In this document: piece by piece, positions 25,060-35,403 of the stretch | How positions within the stretch are numbered: position 1 is the stretch's first letter | Layout: the number at the start of each line of letters is the position of its first letter | Assembly (NCBI GenBank): GCA_021464525.1 | Contig: JADRCO010000379.1 | Location: 1 to 35,403 of the forward strand | Direction of reading: 5' to 3' | Source of the DNA: Rhizophagus sp. LPA8_4_AMF | Lineage: Eukaryota > Glomeromycota > Glomeromycetes > Glomerales > Glomeraceae | DNA: 35,403 nucleotides | Translations under genes and position numbers: made by a program | The notes under the pieces: model-generated | Databases searched by the model: none | What the model was told of the DNA's origin: nothing | What the model saw: only the letters and a program-made list of their open reading frames with translations

Positions 25060-28000
25060 ATGACAATCAAAGGCAGACAACTTTTTGTTGGCAATGTGAG
25101 TATATTAATTTTTATCAATTATTGTTTGAAATTGAAATTTGAACCAACATCGAACTAAATTACGAACTCATAATACATCTCTATCTTTAATTACCATCAT
25201 AATTATATTTTTTTTAATGATCATTTTGGCAATATCTCAAATATATTTTTATATTTTGTGGATGAAGCTTCCATATGTAGGTTAGTGAAACAAAAAAAAC
25301 GCGAATAATGCATTTATGAGACTTGATGAAATTATTTTGATTGGTTATCGTAATTTAAAATCAAGACTAATAAATTACGTTTATTTTACAAATTAACTGA
25401 AATAGTTAGTTGGCAAGAATTAAAGGTTAATAACAATCACTTTTTATTTACTTTATAATAATTCCTTTGTTTTTTTTATTTTATTTTATTTGTTTATTTA
25501 TTTTGTAACAAATAATAATTAATTTTGAATTAATTCTTTTAGGATTTATTTAGAAAAGCCGGTAGTGTACAACGTGCAAATATCATATTAAGTCGTGAAG
25601 GTCATTCGAAAGGACATGGTATCGTGCTCTATGCGACAGTTGCAGACGCGCAAAAAGCAATATGTAAGATAATCTAATACATAATTTTATTAGAGAAAAT
25701 TACTTTATATTATTTAATGTAATAGTTTATAAATTGGATCAACAATAGAATTACGCTCGGAATTTTTAAAGAGATTTCTTAAATATTAATATTTGACCTT
25801 ATGATTTTATTATGATATAAACAGCGGAATTTGATGGATATGAATGGCATGGTAGAAAGTTAGAAGTTAGAGAAGTAAGTGGATTGTATATTTGAAAAAA
25901 TTATTAGTAATTGGTCTAAATTAACGTATAAAATTATTATTTCATAGGACCGTAGTGCAATGGATTATCCTCCACCTCCACCACGTACAGAGGGTGTTAA
26001 TAATATTAATCAAAACGAGGTATGTTGATTTTTTATATTAAAAAAAAGGGATAAATTTTCTATATTTATAATTTTACGAAATTAAATTTATAGGAAAGTG
26101 ATAAAGTTACTTCAAACAATGTCTTGTCAACATCGGCGAATTCAAATGATGTAAGCGGCACATCGTCAAATCAAACTTTACCAACACCGGTTGATTATTC
26201 CATCACAAAAAATAATGAAATACTTAATGTGAACGGCACAAATATTAATGGGACTACGAATGGCGTAACAACATACAATGAAGAATTTACCAATAATTAT
26301 TCCAATCATAACTCTCATAACTCTCATAATTCTCATAACTTTTCGACTCTACAAAGACAATTATTCGTTGGGAACGTAAGTAATAGTATATGAAATATAC
26401 TCGAATTATCTATTATAAATTTGTATTAAGTATTTTTTTCATCGTAGTTACCTTTTCGTGTACGATGGCAAGATTTGAAAGATCTGTTTAGAGAAGCGGG
26501 GACAGTCATACGTGCAGACGTTGCAATGGGATATGATAATCGATCTAAAGGCCACGGAACAGTGTTATTTGCCACCCTCGAAGAAGCAAAAAATGCGATC
26601 GGTATAAACTTTTGATTGTTTGATTAATTATGTTGTATTTTTTATATGAGTATTAATATTATACGATTATATTTTTTAATCTATTTAGCTATGTTTAATC
26701 AAAAAAATTGGCAAGGTCGAATCTTGGAAGTGCGAGAAGATCGAGGTTTCGTTGATCCAAATTCCCATAACAACATTAACGGTAATGGCCATCTCCATCC
26801 CCATCACCATCATCACCATCATCCACAAGACCATTCACGTCGGGTGATTGACCCTACGAACCATAGTCACACCCAAAATCCTTATGGACCAGGGGGCCCT
26901 GTGATGGGGATGGGTGGTCTTTTTTATGGAGTAAGTAATTAAGTATTATATACACACATATGTAAAGTATACCTACTTTATTAACATGTACTTCTACTAT
27001 TATATTATTACAGCCTAGAGTTCAAGCTCCTCAGCCAAATTACGCTGGGAGATTGCTTTTCGTTGGGAATGTGGGTTTGAAATCTTTGATTTCTGTATAG
27101 TATTATATGTGACCTTATAATTAATATTTAAATAAATTTATATTTATAGCTGCCATTTAATTGTCAATGGCAAGACCTAAAAGATCTTTTCCGAAACGCT
27201 GGCAATATTATTCGAGCTGATGTTTCAACAAATTTCGATGGACGAAGTAGAGGTTTTGGTACGGTGCTGTTTGCAACACCTGAGGATGCCAGAAATGCTG
27301 TCGGTAAGAAAGAAAAAAACACATCGTTCTTGATTTGTTTTATTTATCGATAGTTAAGTTTTTCTTAAAATGAAATGAATTAATTAATTAGGGATGTATG
27401 ACGGTTATGAGTTTCAAGGAAGAACCTTACGAGTTCATTTTGATAGATTTTCGTTACCTATACCGCCACATCATCATAATCCACCACCGCATCCAGCACA
27501 TTTACCACCTCCTGTACATCCACATCATAGACCTCCACCACTTATATCTCATCACAATTTCCATTTAGGTCTACCACCAATTCCTCATCATTTTATGCCT
27601 CCAGCACATATGGGACCCTTTTCTCCACCTCTAACAACTCCTTCATTGACTAGTTCCCCGTTTCCTGTTTCATACAATCCTTTGGCTCATTTAAATAATC
27701 ATCCGAATGCCAATACTAATGCTTCTTCACCATTTCAACCTATTCAACCCATCCCAATTGTTTCTTCAGCTGCTTCTATACACGGGATCGGAACTAATTC
27801 ACAACAAACTTCTACTCAGTCATCACAAAGCATTCAAGATCAACCAATTTCGACGCCAACAACACAATTTCCAGGTTTTGGTCCAATCGGAAAAACAAAC
27901 CATTCACCTCAATCATCCGTCACATCATCAATTTCAAATTTAGGCGCAGTAGGCGCTTTCCCATTAAATACAACAAATGGAATTGCAAATCATAATGGAA

Positions 28001-28716
28001 TAAATGGAACAACAGATAGCAATAACAATAATTATGGTTCTGGAAACGATAATGCAATTCATGGTTTAACTTCGACTTTTGCAAGTTTGCATCTTAGTCA
28101 TCTTGGTCAAGCCCCCCAATTATTTTTTCATCCTCATCCTCACCATCGCCATCCGGTGATCCCAACAGCTTATCACCCTCATCATCATCATCAGGTAGCC
28201 GCAGCAGCTGCAGCTCATCATCATCAACAGCATCATCACCATCAACATTCTCATGGCCAACATCCACATCATCATCACCATCCCGGTGCTATCGGGAGTG
28301 GACTTGTTGGAATAAATACTCATATTCATAGTCAAGTAAATGGAACTTCCGATTCTTCAGTTTCCGTTACAACAACATCTGGATTAGGTAGCGTTGTTAA
28401 TCCAACATCGTCCTCTTCTCATATAGCCAAAGAAACTGATAACGGTAGTAAAAATGATATTATAGGTTCAAGTTCTACCACGACAGAAGTAACTAATAAC
28501 TCGGCTAATAACAGTAATAATGCAACCAACTCTTCTGTTCCAGGTTTATGGGATAACAGTACGTCAACAATGTTATCTACTGCAGCAGCAGTATCAAATG
28601 GATCAAATGGGACTGTTAACTCAGGTAGTGTAATTAACATAGGGATGACTTCATCATTGACTGGAATGGGCGGACTTGATAACCCATCTGTGGGTGTATC
28701 CCCTCTGTATTTGTAA
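25060..28716 (+). CDS. Three-RRM RNA-binding protein (GBP2/HNRNPM-like), 12 exons
   Basis: Probably a nuclear mRNA-binding protein; the nearest relatives I recall are yeast GBP2/HRB1 and animal HNRNPM. Exons: 25060-25095, 25268-25280, 25406-25425, 25543-25663, 25825-25874, 25948-26019, 26094-26375, 26448-26601, 26689-26930, 27014-27070, 27150-27303, 27392-28716; 2526 nt, 841 residues. RRM1 starts at once ([20 protein letters not shown]), RRM2 near residue 190 ([20 protein letters not shown]) and RRM3 near 340 ([20 protein letters not shown]). Each has RNP1-like (K/R)G(H/F)G(I/T)VL(Y/F)AT. Exons 2 and 3 are only 13 and 20 nt but restore RRM1 exactly. The linkers are Asn/Ser- and His-rich. The last 420 residues are low complexity, rich in His, Pro, Gln, Asn and Ser, with His runs and an Ala run, prion-like in make-up. 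No SR-rich tail is present. Confidence 0.92.
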
Positions 28717-29282
28717 AAAAAAAAGTTGTGGTTTGGGTATTAGTTCGTTGGATATTTCTTTTGATTTGAATATGGATGAAATTTAGAGATTAAAATGGTA
28801 ATAATGGTTAAATAATGGTTAAAATACGTCTGTTGCAATTTGACATCCCTTCTTTTTGTTTTTTCTTTTTTTTTTTTTTTTTTTGAGAAATTTGGTGGTT
28901 TTTTATAGAATATATATATATGTTTGGGAACATTTTTTTCTTTACACTGTTTTTTTTCAAAATTATAAAAATTTTTTACTAACATTTCAAATGCAGTTAT
29001 TGCTTTCAAAAATGAACTTTTATTAGCAAAAAAAAAATTTCTACATATTACAAAAAAAGATTTTATACAGTAAAAAAAAACCGATTACAAAAAATTAGAT
29101 TAGATTGTATGAATTTATAAAAAATTTTTTATTAATATATATTTAAAAAAATGTTGTCACTTAGTTATTATTAATTATTAAAATTGTATTACATACTGTA
29201 TATATATTATATAATGTAAGATGTGAAAGATAAGTACCTTAATTTAATCAAATAAATATATTTTGAAGTGAAACCAAGAATT
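28717..29282. other. 3' flank of RRM gene
   Basis: A 566-bp A/T-rich spacer with T runs near 28866-28885 and several A and T tracts. Probably 3' UTR of the RRM gene and upstream DNA of the tRNA gene. No coding signal. Confidence 0.5.
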
Positions 29283-29355
29283 GCCTTCTTGGCTCAGTTG
29301 GCAGAGCGTCTGCCTAGTAAGCAGAAGGTCGTCAGTTCGATTCTGGCAGAAGGCA
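29283..29355 (+). tRNA. tRNA-Thr (anticodon AGU)
   Basis: A complete 73-nt cloverleaf including the discriminator A. The acceptor stem GCCTTCT/AGAAGGC is perfect. The D arm is GCTC...GAGC, the anticodon stem TCTGC/GCAGA with loop CTAGTAA, and the T arm GTCAG/CTGGC with loop TTCGATT and one G-T pair. Loop positions 34-36 read AGT, which decodes ACU (and ACC after A-to-I editing). There is no intron. Internal A box (TGGCTCAGTTGG) and B box (GTTCGATTC) are in place, and a TTTT pol III stop follows at 29371-29374. CCA is not encoded, as expected for a nuclear gene. Confidence 0.97.
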
Positions 29356-29495
29356 TTCCTATATTATTTGTTTTGTGTTTTTCCTTTTTTTGCTAACGTT
29401 TTTTTGATGGCGTATGTTTACGCCATAAAATTTTTAATTCTTATCAGTATATAAACTGATCATCTTTCTTTTTTTTTCACTAAAAAAAAAACGCA

Positions 29496-30582
29496 ATGAA
29501 AGGTGTTAACTACCAAAGATTAAATAATAATAAGAAAAAACACTTTTGTGATTTACAAAGTGTTAAACTTACATTATTAATATTAATCCTTTCATTAACA
29601 CTTTGCGTTTTATTTTTAGGAAATAATTTTTCTACTAATACACATAATTTTGAACCATTAAGTGTTAATTACACTTTAATTAATAAACTTGAAGCTCCCC
29701 TTTCTCAAAAAAATTTGATTTTTATTGGGGATGTTCACGGTTCATATGATGAACTATTAAAGTTAATAAATAAAATTAATTATGATCCTTTAAAAGATCA
29801 TTTGATTTTTGTAGGTGATTTAGTAGCAAAAGGACCAAAATCCATTGAAGTTGTTCAATTAATCCGTTCATTGGGTGCTAGTTGTGTACGCGGAAATCAT
29901 GATGATAAAGTTTTACGGATAAAAAACATTTTAGATTTTTTAGATTCCCAAAAAATCTCATTAGATAAATTTATTAAGGAACATGATATACCTAAAGATA
30001 TCGTAAAATCTGAACATGGATTATTAGCAAAGTTGGTCATTCGATAAACTAACTTCTAATATTTTGTTTATGATACTATACTTTATTTTAATTAATTTTT
30101 TCTTATAGAGAACTTGACGTGGAGCTTTACAACTATCTTCTTTCTTGCCCTATTATTTTGGACATTCCGGAATATGATTTATATGTAGTTCATGCCGGTT
30201 TATTACCGGATGTACCATTATTTGAACAAGATCCTTCTGATTTAATGAGCATGGTACTATTCATGTTATTATTACTATTTATTAAAAAGCAATACACTCT
30301 TTAATATGGATTTCTTTTTTTTAGCGTAATATTAAGAATGGTAAACCCACAAGTAAAAAAGATGAAGGTCATGCTTGGAGTAAATATTGGAACGCAGCAC
30401 AGGAGAAATCTTCTTCACCTAAAACGGTAATTTATGGTCATGATGCCGCGAGGGGATTGAAAATAAAATCTTATAGTTTCGGACTTGATTCTAGATGCGT
30501 ATACGGCGGAGAATTAAGTGCATTAATATGGAATGATAATAGAGAAATCATAAGTGTTAAATGTAACAAATACGCCGATTAA
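29496..30582 (+). CDS. PPN2: PPN2-like metallophosphatase (probable vacuolar endopolyphosphatase)
   Basis: Calcineurin-like phosphoesterase of the diadenosine-tetraphosphatase/PPP branch. Yeast PPN2 of this family is a vacuolar, zinc-dependent enzyme that cuts long polyphosphate chains. Exons 29496-30031, 30109-30253 and 30325-30582 total 939 nt, 312 residues. A membrane anchor lies at about residues 23-42 after a short basic cytosolic end, so the catalytic part should be lumenal. Metal-site motifs in order: GDVHG at 78-82, GDLVAKGP at 107-114, GNHD at 133-136, VVHAGLLPD at the second exon, and YGHDAARG near the end; all are complete. It lies 140 bp downstream of the tRNA-Thr gene on the same strand. 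Polyphosphate substrate is inferred from family and topology; a dinucleotide or protein phosphatase is possible. Confidence 0.87.
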
Positions 30583-31317
30583 AGATTTTGCCTATTTATT
30601 CATTTAAGAAAAATTATCGTCATATTCTTTTTTACTTATTTAATAGAAGTTCATAGAAATAAACACCATATTTAAACTACTAAATTTCAAAATACGTATC
30701 AGTTTTACAAATTATTTTTATAAATTTTGTAATTACCAACACTATTCTTTGTTATTATCTATACAGTTGTTTTAAATACAGGATATTCTGGAATATTCTG
30801 CTAAAATTCTTTAATAAACAATAACTTATATTTGAGATAAAAATCTTAATTCAAATAACTAATAAATAATTAATTTATACTTTCCAAAATTTTCAGTCTA
30901 AATTTAAATTATGATATTATAATTTTGTCAAAACTTTTTAGTTTGGTAAAATGATATATTTGGAAAGGTTTGCAAAATTATTTCAGAATGCAAACCTACC
31001 AAAACTGCTAAAGCTTTAGTGCTTTGCCATTTACTCTGGAACTAATTCATTAATTTCAAAAATAGCAAATCTGTTTGTTTTTCTGCTTTCAAATTACTGA
31101 AAAACTAACATGAAATCAATAGGCAGATATAGAAGTTATACAACATTTTATTGTTTTTCAAAACTTAATAATAATTATAACTAATAGTATCCAGATACAA
31201 ATTCCATTTTAGACAAAAAGCATTTTAATTGTATTATTTTTAATGTTATAAATTAATCATAGCTAGCTGTGCTACATATTACACTTTTTTTAATTGCAAA
31301 TAATCATTAAACATCAT
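30583..31317. other. Convergent spacer with a hairpin
   Basis: A/T-rich 735-bp region between the 3' ends of PPN2 (+) and RPS3 (-). It carries a perfect 9-bp inverted repeat at 30966-30974 and 30989-30997 within a longer imperfect one. No gene seen. Confidence 0.5.
30966..30997. repeat. Nested inverted repeat (hairpin)
   Basis: AGGTTTGCA and TGCAAACCT flank a 14-nt loop. Outside, AGTTTGGTA on the left (30940-30948) is nearly complementary to TACCAAAACT on the right (from about 30997), with one extra base. It could be a transposon end, a terminator-like structure, or chance in A/T-rich DNA. Confidence 0.45.
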
Positions 31318-32701
31318 TTAAAAAGTAGATTGTTGTTGTTCATAATTTTCAGTATATTCTGTAGCAGGAGGAGTTGAGGGAGCCACAGGAGTCTCTGTTG
31401 AATGTTTTTGAAAGTCCTCGGATATTGGCGCTGTAATTTGTTGTTCTTCTTTGGCATCCTATTTTAAACGGGATTAAATATTTAGAAAGTGATAGAAAAA
31501 TAAACTAAATATAAATTAATAAATAAATTGTCATACCGAAATGTGTACCATATCGGGTAGAGGGTTCTTTGGACCAGCTCTACCACTTGGATCTTGGTCC
31601 TAAAATAGAAACTTTCAGCGTTATTTTTATACGACAAAATTGTAATTAAAATTTGCAGTTCACGTACCTTCATGATCTTGACCTTAATACCCAGAACACC
31701 TTGCCTTAACATAACGTGTCGGATAGCAGTGTCCACATAATCCCGGATTGGCTGACCGGAATGGATCATGAAACCATCAACAAATTTCATGGATTTAGCA
31801 CGGGCCGCACGTAATTTTCCAGATACAACCACTTCACAACCTTTTGCGCCTGATTCCATAATAAAACGTAAAACGCCATAACAGGCTCTATATATAGAAA
31901 ATATAATTCAGATAAGTTTTTAATTTTCTAAATATATTTTTTAATATATTTACCTTCTTACAGCAAGACCTGCCAATAATTTGTACCGAAGAGACTCACA
32001 TTGAGCAATAGCACAAAGGCCACGGTTTTGTACTTTCTCAGCGTATAATTCAACAGTATTTTCAGGAAATTTAAATCTTTTTTGAATAAGGGCAGTTAAT
32101 TCACGAATTCTACGTCCTTTTTCACCAAGGACTTCTTGGGTGTGAGTAGCACGGATTATAATTTCCGTACGAGCTGGTGTTACACGGACTTCCACACCAG
32201 AATAACCTTCTTCGGCCAACTCACGTGTAAAAAATTCGTTGAGTTCGGCAAAGAAAACACCATCAGCAACGAACTATTTGATTTTAGATTTACGCGAAAC
32301 ATTATAAATTAAGCAAATATTAATTGATTGAAGTGTGTTTAGTTATGTTGGACAATGTTTTGAATAATAAACTAATGAAAAAAAAAATTTTTTTTTTTTT
32401 TGATTTTTCCCCAACTTGAACATTAAGGAAATAAAAAAAAAAATTATATATATTATAGAGCATCTCAATTCATCTGGATCAGGTAATCTTTTTAATCCGT
32501 ACATTATACCTTGGTAAATAAGGTATTCAAACAAGAGGTGCCAGATATATATATCATCATACCAAAATATAAAGTGAGATACTCTATAAAAACATTATCT
32601 TTAAAATATCTGTAATAAAATCTTATTGATATTTATTCTAAATTCATACTAGAATATCAAAAAAATTACTTCACTTTTCTTTTCTTTGAAATTTGAGCCA
32701 T
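31318..32701 (-). CDS. RPS3: 40S ribosomal protein uS3 (RPS3), 5 exons
   Basis: Core 40S protein at the mRNA entry tunnel. Exons: 32701-32675, 32273-31954, 31887-31668, 31599-31537, 31458-31318; 771 nt, 256 residues. The start MAQISKKRK is split from [16 protein letters not shown] by a first intron of 401 nt, far longer than the other introns (66-78 nt). The KH domain with [11 protein letters not shown] and the segments [39 protein letters not shown] and [12 protein letters not shown] are all as in other eukaryotes. The C-terminal tail is divergent and Gln-rich ([10 protein letters not shown]). The gene is head to head with BOS1. Fully intact. Confidence 0.98.
32473..32566 (-). ncRNA. Possible box C/D snoRNA in RPS3 intron 1
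   Basis: On the RPS3 sense strand a perfect box C (ATGATGA, 32560-32554) and box D (CTGA, 32482-32479) are 71 nt apart. The flanks can pair: TTTGG before box C with CCAGA after box D, including one G-T pair. It sits in the one long intron of the gene, and RPS3 introns host C/D snoRNAs in animals (U15). Against it: D' and C' boxes are not convincing, I do not recognise the guide sequence, and the same stretch also reads as an open frame of unknown origin. Tentative. Confidence 0.33.
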
Positions 32702-32942
32702 TGTCCGTTATGGAATGCCTGAGCGATATAATGTAGTAGATATCTAGAGAGGCAAGATGCAAGAGGAGGAAAAAAAATTTTATCGTGAAGGATCAAAGAT
32801 CATATGGTGAACGTTCCGCGGATAATCACTGATGACCTAAAAAAATTCCGAACAAATAGCAGCGTGAACGGTGGCAGATTTCACGACCGCTCTTCCCAAC
32901 ATATAAACCGTTTAATTTAGAACACGAATCAATCGATGAATC
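32702..32942. promoter_or_regulatory. Shared divergent promoter, RPS3 (-) and BOS1 (+)
   Basis: A 241-bp head-to-head spacer, richer in G and C than other spacers here. It contains no clear TATA box. Short 5' UTRs are likely for both genes. Confidence 0.45.
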
Positions 32943-33958
32943 ATGAATATTTCATACAAAAATGCTTTAAAACAAGAGCAAAGCTTAACACAGGACTTAG
33001 AAAAATTTGAAAATGGAGAGGATGTTTCTGTCGGTATACAAGGTATATACGTTTTTTTATTAATAATTTAACTTAAATTTTTATTTATTCTGAACGTTTT
33101 TAATTAGGACAAATATCGGCAAGTCTTACAGCGTTAAAACGAACGATAGATGAGTATGATGGACTTGCTAAAAGAGAAATGATTCTTGTTAAACAAGAAA
33201 AAGCTTTTGCGTAATATATTTTATTTATTTAAATAATAATATTGCATATTCACAAGTTATTATTTTTAAGTTTTTTTAATTAATTTCTGTAATTTTTATT
33301 ATAGTAATATAAGTAAATTAAGGGATGATTATAATGAATTCAAAAGTCAATTTGAACGATTAAAACAACGCGAGTCCAATAAGGTATTTTTTGAATTAAA
33401 AAATTACATAAAAAACAAATATTGATTTAATTATCTGTGAAACTAGAACATTCAAAATAATAGGGGAGAGTTATTGGGACGAAGACATAATACATCCACG
33501 GTATTTTTTGAGATTATTTAAATTTATTTAGTCAATTCCATTTAATTAAATTTGTTGGTTTATAAAAAAAGCCAGAATATCCTTTTCAACAATATGAATA
33601 TTCGAGTGAACAACATGCATTACGAGAACATGATTTTTTAAAAGAAACAGATTCAGCACTTGATGAGTATATAATGCGTGGAAGGGAAGTGCTTAATAAT
33701 ATATATGATCAAAATAATACTTTGAAGGTAAGATTATTTGTATATTTTATTTATATTTCTTGCTAAAATATCTTACATTAAGTTTCAATTTTATAGAATG
33801 CTCAAAGGAAAATGCTTGATGCAGCAAATACACTTGGATTATCTCGGAATGTTATTCAATATGTTGAACGACGTTTTGCTCAAGACAAGTGGATATTTAT
33901 AGCGGGAGTTATTTTTACTTTATTTAGTATGTGGGCAATTGTACATTATTTAACATAG
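32943..33958 (+). CDS. BOS1: BOS1/membrin, ER-Golgi Qb-SNARE
   Basis: Tail-anchored SNARE for fusion of COPII vesicles with the Golgi, acting with SED5, BET1 and SEC22 in yeast. Exons 32943-33042, 33108-33210, 33305-33383, 33447-33500, 33572-33727 and 33797-33958 total 654 nt, 217 residues, similar to GOSR2 (212) and BOS1 (244). The N-terminal helices are coiled-coil like. The SNARE helix runs from about DFLKETDSALDEYIMRGREV to LDAANTLGLSRNVIQYVERR, the last part almost identical to fungal BOS1. The final segment WIFIAGVIFTLFSMWAIVHYLT is the membrane anchor and ends like membrin. All introns are 61-94 nt and frame-preserving. Confidence 0.94.
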
Positions 33959-35015
33959 GATAATTTATATTTATCTATTCTAATATAAGATAATATTTAT
34001 ATCAAGTATAGTTTAAAAATTACTAATTAATAATTGAATCCTTATAATACAAGCATTATTCCTTTGAGCAATTCTCTAAAGGTATTCTTCAATAAATACC
34101 AGTAGTATTCTGTTATATATAAATAAAAATCTTTTTCTATATTAAAAATAGTTTTAAAATTACAAATTATTTAACAAGTTATATAACTAATCACAAATTA
34201 AAATTTAAAAATCATATCAGATATAATTGAAATTAGTATTGACATGATTGGATAGAAATCAAATTATGTAATTAATACTTTTCTATAATTCTGGCTGAAA
34301 TTATTAACTTTAGCTAGAATTAAGATTTTTATTTTGACTTTTTTGTTAACTAGATATTTTGCTTTCAAATTTGAAAATTATACCTGAATTTTATAGGTCA
34401 ATAACTCTTAGTTAGATAAACAAATAGGATAATCTTAATATGATTTTGTAGTAATTACTGTACATTTATTTTAAAAATATATACTTAAAAATTTTTATCA
34501 AATTTTTAATTTGAACAAATTTACTTGATGAATTGTTATATCTTCAAACTGTACAAAGTTAAATTATTAAATACAATATATAAAAGTATTTTTGTTAAAT
34601 ATAAATTATAATTTATTATTTATATGTTAAAATAAATGTTAAACCTTTAAAATATTGTTAAAGAAAATCAGCTAATTAACAGTGTACAGATAGGGTTCAA
34701 ATGGATGATGAATAGTTTACAAGTTACTTATATCATTATAGTTTAGTTTTTATTTTTACTTTATATTCTAGGTTACTAATTCCTATACTGATAAACTTTT
34801 AAATATATTGTGAAATAATAAAAAAATAAAAAAATAAAAATATTGTTAATTAAAATAATTATTTTATAATATTATTTAATTAAAAAACTTGAATTTTATT
34901 TTATATTTTTTATATATATGTTTTTATTTTATTTATTTTTTTAAATTTTTAATTTCCTTAATTAATTTAATATAATAAGTATTAGAAATTAGTTTTTATA
35001 TTTTGGCCAAATCCT

Positions 35016-35163
35016 TTTTCATCAAATTTAAAAAATTTATATATTATTACTATATCAAGTAAAAATTTTTTTAAATATTTAAATTAAATTTCATATGAAT
35101 TTTACAAAAAAAAAAAATAAAAATAATAATAAAAATTTATAACTTTATTAAATTTGATGAAAA
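35016..35163. repeat. 16-bp perfect inverted repeat in AT-rich DNA
   Basis: TTTTCATCAAATTTAA at 35016-35031 returns as its exact reverse complement at 35148-35163. The likeness continues outward with gaps (TTGGCCA on the left, TGGCAAAG on the right), so the arms may be 35-40 bp. It could be a small MITE or a hairpin; no target duplication was identified. Confidence 0.4.
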
Positions 35164-35347
35164 TGGCAAAGAAAAAATAATAAATATATATAATATATAT
35201 AAAATCAAGATTATTAGATTATAGATTGAATAAATATTTTAATTATATTATACTGTATATGTATTTTCTGTTTGATTTATCACCATTTTCAAAATGTATA
35301 TGCAATATCGATCATGCATAAAATTCGAATACCGATTGTGATTATTA

Positions 35348-35403
35348 GTCATGTGATCAAAACATATAAATTAGCCAATCAAGTATTAAAGTGGTCATGT
35401 GAT
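35348..35403. promoter_or_regulatory. Promoter-like motifs at right edge
   Basis: GTCATGTGAT occurs twice, at 35348-35357 and 35394-35403; its complement ATCACATGAC is an E-box (CATGTG) of the TFE/CBF1 kind. Between them is a CCAAT box in AGCCAATCAAG near 35373-35383. This suggests the promoter of a gene to the right, outside the window. Confidence 0.35.

Larger units (their letters stand above)
33959..35403. other. AT-rich gene-free right end
   Basis: About 1.4 kb with very high A/T and low-complexity tracts (for example 34815-34960). No open frame with codon-like composition and no RNA gene found. It includes an inverted repeat at 35016-35163 and promoter-like motifs at the extreme right. 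Confidence 0.5.

Noticed and set aside
28120-28640. Minus-strand Met-rich and Leu-rich frames opposite the RRM gene tail
   Set aside because: They are complements of His and Asn/Ser codon repeats (CAT gives ATG on the other strand).

Overview
This is a gene-dense piece of a fungal nuclear genome. It is very AT-rich, has many short introns (mostly 60-80 nt) with GT...AG ends, and carries thirteen protein genes, one tRNA gene and no organellar or bacterial operon structure. PRMT3, a 21-exon SMC2, a CTR9, a fungal-type BOS1 and a PPN2-like phosphatase all fit an early-diverging, intron-rich fungus. The base composition, Asn/His-rich tails and intron style suggest a Mucoromycota/Glomeromycotina genome of the Rhizophagus kind. 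That placement is inference; a fungus is near certain.

Layout, left to right. 1-2022 (-): 5' part of CTR9 (Paf1 complex), running off the left edge. 2415-7390 (-): SMC2, condensin ATPase. 7609-9843 (-): phosphoglucomutase. 10136-12772 (+): PRMT3. 13090-16014 (-): a large intronless type II membrane protein joining a glycosyltransferase-like domain to an alginate-lyase-like domain; this is the most unusual gene here. 16542-17471 (+): an unrecognised, probably mitochondrial membrane protein. 17472-19161: gene-free, with a small candidate inverted-repeat element. 19162-20898 (-): mitochondrial DEAD-box helicase (MRH4/DDX28-like). 21047-22612 (+): heat shock factor. 23213-23913 (+): RPB9-like two-zinc-ribbon protein. 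25060-28716 (+): three-RRM RNA-binding protein with a long His/Asn/Pro tail. 29283-29355 (+): tRNA-Thr(AGU). 29496-30582 (+): PPN2-like polyphosphatase. 31318-32701 (-): ribosomal protein uS3 (RPS3), with a possible box C/D snoRNA in intron 1. 32943-33958 (+): BOS1/membrin SNARE. 33959-35403: AT-rich, no gene seen, probably ending in the promoter of a gene beyond the edge.

The genes are mostly unrelated housekeeping functions: transcription elongation, chromosome condensation, sugar phosphate metabolism, ribosome biogenesis, mitochondrial RNA, stress response and ER-Golgi traffic. They do not form a cluster. Several sit head to head over short shared promoters (PGM/PRMT3, GT-lyase/mitochondrial protein, helicase/HSF, RPS3/BOS1). 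For every multi-exon gene I assembled exons by hand; all totals are multiples of three and every junction preserves the frame and the family motifs. The candidates for something undescribed are the glycosyltransferase-lyase fusion, the RPB9-like protein with a probable GC-AG intron, the RRM gene built from 13- and 20-nt exons with introns at the same positions in all three RRMs, and the possible intronic snoRNA.
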